Shown here: in pieces, positions 60,263 through 64,000 of the stretch
Numbering within the stretch: position 1 is the stretch's first letter
How the letters are laid out: each line of letters starts with the position of its first letter
Source of the DNA: Carpediemonas membranifera
Taxonomy: Eukaryota; Fornicata
Length of the DNA stretch: 64,000 bases
Direction: 5' to 3'
Assembly: GCA_019828565.1 (NCBI GenBank)
Contig: JAHDYR010000005.1
Span: 248,001-312,000, forward strand
Notes under the pieces: model-generated
Database searches by the model: none
Told to the model about the DNA's origin: nothing
The model's input: only the letters and a program-made list of their open reading frames with translations
Made by a program: the position numbers and the translations under genes

Positions 60263-60997
60263 GCTGAAAGGAACGATTCAAGGACTCTACTTCTCCGTAG
60301 AACAGGGAAGTTTACAGGAAAGTCGCTCAATGCGAACTCCAAAGGACGCAAGGAAGTAATCATGAACGCCAGACGCATCCTCTTCGCAACCGGCGTCACA
60401 GACAACAACACAGGACATCATTCTCAGAAACCCATGCGGCATCCACGGCCTCCGCGACCTTTTCTACATGCTCACAGAGGCGCTCAACCCCAGAGACGAG
60501 GAAGCTAAGGACATGGCACAGGCACTGGAGCCCAAGACGCTGAAAGCGGGCCTCACTGGCATGGCAAGATGGCCATCTGAGAAAGACATCGAGACGGCGA
60601 TCCTCAAGCCGAAGGAAGATGGACCCATCGAATGGGATGTAGACAGGGACAGCGTCAAGAAAGCCGAAGGGTCTTTCATACTGGTATCAGGGGCTCATGG
60701 AGACGAGGCCGTAAAAGGCGTACCTTACGACAAGGTATGGGATCCGGCAAACCAAGGCCCGATCACCAGAGTGGCCTACGAGCAAGAGGACGGCAAGTAC
60801 AGGGTCATCCTAGAGCTAGGCGACACGTCAGCATGGTCCATCAGCCGCTTCATGGAGGAGGCTAGGGACATCCTCAGGCTTCAGGCACCGGAGGCCCCGG
60901 CCATATGGCAGGCAGCATGGAACAAGTCAGGGATCTACCTGAAGGGCAGAACCAATATCCTGGGCGAAGGGGAGGAGACCCCCCTTAGCAACGAGCC
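60263..60997 (+). pseudogene. 5'-truncated LINE ORF1 fragment
   Basis: Nearly identical to 5178-4440 (minus) but in the opposite orientation: AERNDSRTLLLRRTGKF..., LYMLTEALNPRDEE..., TNILGEGEETPLSNEP. The 5' truncation is typical of LINE insertion. A four-base change near 60408 (TDNNTGHH versus TDNKDII) shifts the frame. At 60997 gypsy #7 begins, so the 3' part of this LINE probably lies right of the window. This copy keeps the six-C run lost in the 4.45-kb copy. Confidence 0.85.
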
Positions 60998-61157
60998 TGT
61001 ACGGCAATTGCAAGTGCGTAAACGAAGAGTGTTTAATAGGGGGTTTAGACCACATATGCATAAATGGCCGAAACCAAATATCTGTATCTAATTCTGTATC
61101 TATAAATATATCTTGCGATATTGCTATCTATGGCCGTGGTAGGGTATGATAGCAACA
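60998..61157 (-). repeat. 3' LTR of gypsy #7 (about 160 bp)
   Basis: On the minus strand TGTTGCTATC...GCCGTACA, preceded by a purine tract (61158-61180: AAGAAAAAAGAAGAGGGAGG then CAC). Ends set by TG/CA and by where LINE sequence resumes. Confidence 0.7.
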
Positions 61158-61333
61158 GTGCCTCCCTCTTCTTTTTTCTTTGGAGGTATTGGAGCTCTCT
61201 TTGCGCTTATACTTTTGCATAAATGCGTAGCGTAATTCTTTGAGGCATTTGGGGATGAGAATCGGTATTTGTACAATGAAGGTAGTACTAAGCAGCTATC
61301 AGTATGTTACCTTCAAATCACGTGTTATTGAGC

Positions 61334-61365
61334 CTCAACAACGCTTCGTTGGCGAGTTCTGGCCG
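61334..61365 (-). other. Conserved gypsy 3' motif, copy 4
   Basis: On the minus strand CCAGAACTCGCCAACGAAG then CGTTGTTGAGG, in the 300-bp non-coding region between the pol stop and the purine tract. Confidence 0.6.
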
Positions 61366-61478
61366 ATTTTTCCTTCTGTTGGCGGAAAGCTGCAAGTGAC
61401 GGCTCAAAACCTTGTCGAAACATCTAAATAACAACATCAGTGTCTTTGAAAGGCTCAATGACCGCTATTGCTGTGCTT

Positions 61479-63693
61479 TTAGCGTTTAATTTTTCCTTCT
61501 AGCTCAGGATGCTGAGTGAAGTACTTGTCGATAGCCTCGAGGGATCTAACCTCGGACCATGGGAGCCATGAGGCCTCTTCAGGCTCAAAGCCTGCCCATT
61601 GCACTTCAAACTCATAGCCAGACTTGGTCTTTCTGTGGGCTGAGACCTCTGAAACTATGAACTCGTCGTTGTCGGTCGCGGCTAGGGCCTTCAGCTCCCT
61701 CAGTGTCAACGAGCCTCGCTCAAAAGGATGGCATCTGGAGGTGTGGACTCGCAGTGACTTGTGGGTGTTCAGGTCTTCTACAATGAGAGTTGCAGGGGTG
61801 TTGAACTCATTGCACTCATACCCGGTGACGCGTAGTGGGCCACGGTACCGTGCTACTGTCTTGGTTGGTCTAAAGGATGGATAGCTCAGTAGGATGTACT
61901 CAGGCAGAGCGGGGGTGATGCGTCCAGTGGCTTGGGACAGCACGGCTTGTACACGTTCAGCCTGTTTCGACTTAGCGGTGGCTATGGCGGCTTCGGCTGC
62001 TCGTCTCAGGTTGAGAGGTGTATCAGAAGCAGGGTTTCCTAGGACAAGCTCGCGGCCGAAGACAATCTCGTTCGGGGACACGCCAAGTGACGCGTGTCTC
62101 GCGGAATTGAGTATTGCTTGCACGAAAGGGATGTGCTGGGACCAGCGATCAAGATGCTTGATCTCCAATCTCCTCGCCATCATATGAGCGTTGATCTCGC
62201 GGTTAACTCTCTCCACAATACCATTGCTCTGGTGATGGTATGGTGCGGTGAAATGAAGATCGACGGCATGGCGGTCGCAAAGCCTGGCGAAGGTGTTGTT
62301 CTTAAACTGAGACCCGCTGTCTGTGATAATCCTCCTTGGAACTCCGTGGCGCAGGAACCAATGATTAACCACGCACGAGGCTGCTTCCTCGGCTGTTGTC
62401 GATCGGATAGGGGTCATCTCGACGTATCTGGAGAACAAGTCTACCATAACTAGGATGTGTTGGAACTCGCCGTCGATGGGGTAGGGTCCCATCGTATCAA
62501 TGCAGAGTGTATCCATAGGGAATGGTGCCTGGAGGGTCAGGTCAAATGACGACATCGGTCTGGTCGGGACAGTCTTCTGGCAGACGGGGCAGTGTGATAT
62601 GACATCTGCGACAGCTTGTCTCATGCTGGGCCAGGCGTGGCCATTGGCGCGCAGCTGCTGTACTGTTCTGTTCACAGAGAGATGTAGGCCGCCGAGTGTA
62701 TGGTGCTCCTTGATAGAGGCTGCGTGTGGGTTCTCCTCGGAGTTGGTCAAGGCTGTGCACACTCGGGATAGTCCATCAGCGGCACCGTTTGCGATACCTG
62801 GTACATGGATCACGTCATAGCTGAACTGTTCAAGGAGGAGGCTCCATCTTGCCACCTTGGCGTTAGCACTTTGGTGCATTCGAGTGAGATTGTGGTGGTC
62901 AGTGGCAATTGTGAAGTGTGCCCAGCGGAGATAGCGTTCGGCTTTGGACAGGCAATAAACTACCGCATACATCTCTTTCTCGATCGTGGGCCAACGCTTT
63001 TGGGCGCCGGTGAGTGCTTTGGACAGGTACATCAGAGGTTTGTCGTCCTGAAGCAGGACTCCTCCCACACCGTAGTCGGACGCGTCAGTGATGAGTTTCA
63101 GCTTGGCTCTCGGGTTATAGTGTACAAGAGTCGGGGCAGACGTGAGGCGGGATATGATGGTATCAAAGGCTGACTGGGCCTCGTGCGTCCATGAGAACTG
63201 TTTGTGTTTTGTGATCTCGTATAGTGGAGCTGATATAGTGGCGAAGTCGCTTCCGAGGTAGTCATGGAAGAAGTTGACTAGGCCGAGAAAGGAGCGGACT
63301 CCGGATACTGTTGACGGGGGCTTCATCTTCGTGAGGGCATCGATCCGGGCTGGGTCTATCTGTTTCCCTTCTGGTGTGATGAGCCACCCTAGATACTCAA
63401 ACTTCCTGAGTCCAAATTGAGACTTGTCAAGATTGACGCGAAGATTCAGCTCGACAGCGTTGTAGGACCTCTTTGATGTTAGCGATGAGGTCATCCTCGC
63501 ACTCTGCGAAGATTACAACATCATCTTGGTAAACCAGGCACTTGGAGTAGAGGAGCGTGTCTAGGGCTGTCTCCATTGCGTATTGGAAGTGGCTGCCGGC
63601 CTGCTTTAGGCCGAATGGGAGCCGGGAGTAGCGAAATCTACCAAGGTGGGTGGTGAAAGTGGTGAAGTCGCGTGATGCTGGGTCAATAGTCAA
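61479..63693 (-). pseudogene. Pol, gypsy #7 (RT N-terminus missing, one frameshift)
   Basis: Minus strand from HALLTIDPASRDFTTF: RLPFGLKQAGSHFQ, VYQDDVVIFAE (Tyr-Gln-Asp-Asp). Then a one-base shift near 63450 before ELNLRVNLDKSQFG. RNase H: ITDASDYGVGGVL, EKEMYAVV, TDHHNLTRM. Integrase: HTLGGLHLS...CPVCQ, CIDTMGPYP, ITDSGSQF, SNGIVERVNRE. Chromodomain: FIVSEVSAHRK...FEVQWAGFEPEEASWLP. Most like #2. Protease and the first RT motifs are absent. Confidence 0.85.
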
Positions 63694-63777
63694 AAGAGCA
63701 TGGGAGGGAAGTGTTGGTTCATCAATAGATTATTTAATAGTCTTGAGTCGTCCAGCTCGACACATGGGTGTCGAGCT
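63694..63777. other. Rearrangement scar with polypurine/LTR-like sequence
   Basis: CATGGGAGGGAAG followed by TGTTGG (63701-63719) on + matches the polypurine-tract/LTR junction of gypsy #6 (CATGGGAGGGAAG then TGTCG). A perfect 10-bp inverted repeat, AGCTCGACAC/GTGTCGAGCT, lies at 63754-63777. It replaces the protease-RT junction of gypsy #7, perhaps a remnant of another gypsy insertion followed by deletion. Confidence 0.35.
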
Positions 63778-64000
63778 CTATTCTTTGTAAAGCTTTGTTC
63801 TCACGAACCCACACTTGGGCTTCCGGCACTCGGGACTAAAATGGCCCTTGCCCCCGCAGTTGTAGCAGGTCGGCGTGGTGCTGGTGGGGCGAGCCCGATC
63901 GCGGGACCGCTTGTCCGGGCGATCTTGGCGGTGGCGGTCATACGGGCGGTCACGACGGTCACGACGGTCGTGCCGGTCACGGCTGTCCGCACGTTGGGGT
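63778..64000 (-). CDS. Gag C-terminus with zinc knuckle, gypsy #7 (partial)
   Basis: The minus strand runs in from the right edge: D/R/H repeats (SRDRHDRRDRRDRPYDR), then CYNCGGKGHFSPEC (CX2CX4HX4C), and a stop at 63778. The last residues (VRTKLYKE) come from the rearranged junction. The upstream part is outside the window. Nucleocapsid-type RNA binding is expected. Confidence 0.75.
   Translation of the reverse strand, partial: PQRADSRDRHDRRDRRDRPYDRHRQDRPDKRSRDRARPTSTTPTCYNCGGKGHFSPECRKPKCGFVRTKLYKE

Larger units (their letters stand above)
60998..64000 (-). mobile_element. Ty3/gypsy element #7, internally rearranged, 5' part outside window
   Basis: Minus strand: gag zinc-knuckle end (64000-63778), a rearranged junction, RT-RNase H-integrase-chromodomain (63693-61479), conserved motif, purine tract and 3' LTR (61157-60998). 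It inserted into the LINE fragment after ACGAGCC. Confidence 0.85.

Noticed and set aside
6638-61431. Recurring peptide QRFVGEFW in small ORFs near four gypsy 3' ends as a conserved micro-protein.
   Set aside because: The nucleotide motif is conserved, but the surrounding ORFs differ, lie in various orientations relative to pol and are not otherwise similar; the copy at 59.2 kb does not encode it.
1-64000. CRISPR arrays, rRNA, bacterial operons.
   Set aside because: No regularly spaced repeats, no rRNA-like sequence, and spliced, retroelement-dominated organisation.

Overview
This window is a eukaryotic transposon graveyard with no recognisable single-copy host protein gene. What is present is nested and tandem retroelements, one Tc1/mariner-like DNA transposon and one tRNA-Gly gene. 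Spliceosomal-type introns of only 31 and 34 nt, GC-rich codon use, and the mix of LTR, tyrosine-recombinase (YR) and LINE retroelements suggest a unicellular eukaryote (alveolate- or stramenopile-like protist). The sequence alone does not fix the lineage.

Backbone: from about 7.4 to 60.3 kb lies a head-to-tail array of ten YR retrotransposons (DIRS/PAT/Ngaro-like), all on the + strand. They are called A (tail only), B (truncated), C, D, F, I, H, J, K (deleted) and G. Complete ones encode gag, then reverse transcriptase-RNase H (RT-RH), then a tyrosine recombinase always in the -1 frame relative to RT-RH. Element H shows textbook split direct repeats (A1 ... B1-A2-B2), and C shows a similar arrangement. 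There are two gag types: no zinc knuckle (B, C, D, F, J, G) and C-terminal CCHC knuckle (I, H, K).

Invaders: seven Ty3/gypsy LTR elements interrupt these units. #1 (3' end, to 7.39 kb) lies in A. #2 (13.89-20.20 kb) lies in D. #3 (27.08-33.17 kb) and #4 (33.95-38.49 kb) lie in I. #5 (45.16-49.59 kb) lies in H. #6 (55.03-59.59 kb) lies in G. #7 (minus strand, 61.0 kb to the right edge) lies in a LINE fragment. LTRs are very short (64-174 bp) and the five complete insertions have clean 4-5 bp target duplications, so the interrupted host ORFs can be read across them. A Tc1-like element (27.10-28.72 kb) sits inside the 5' LTR of #3. A LINE occupies 1-5.4 kb (minus), and a 5'-truncated copy of it (60.26-61.0 kb, plus) sits in the RT of G.

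Most unusual signals: (1) every visible gypsy 5' LTR (five of five) is followed at the primer-binding-site position by a perfect 10-14 bp palindrome whose sequence differs between elements. (2) H carries the same gypsy insertion in both copies of its split repeat, as a solo LTR in A1 and full length in A2. (3) The LINE ORF1 contains a region resembling the Maelstrom/DnaQ-H exonuclease fold. (4) Gypsy #1 and #2 carry a spliced antisense gene 3' of pol and a duplicated hairpin-plus-polypurine tract. (5) The Tc1-like element carries a second, zinc-knuckle ORF. Most frameshifts fall in homopolymer runs, so part of the apparent pseudogenisation may be sequencing error.
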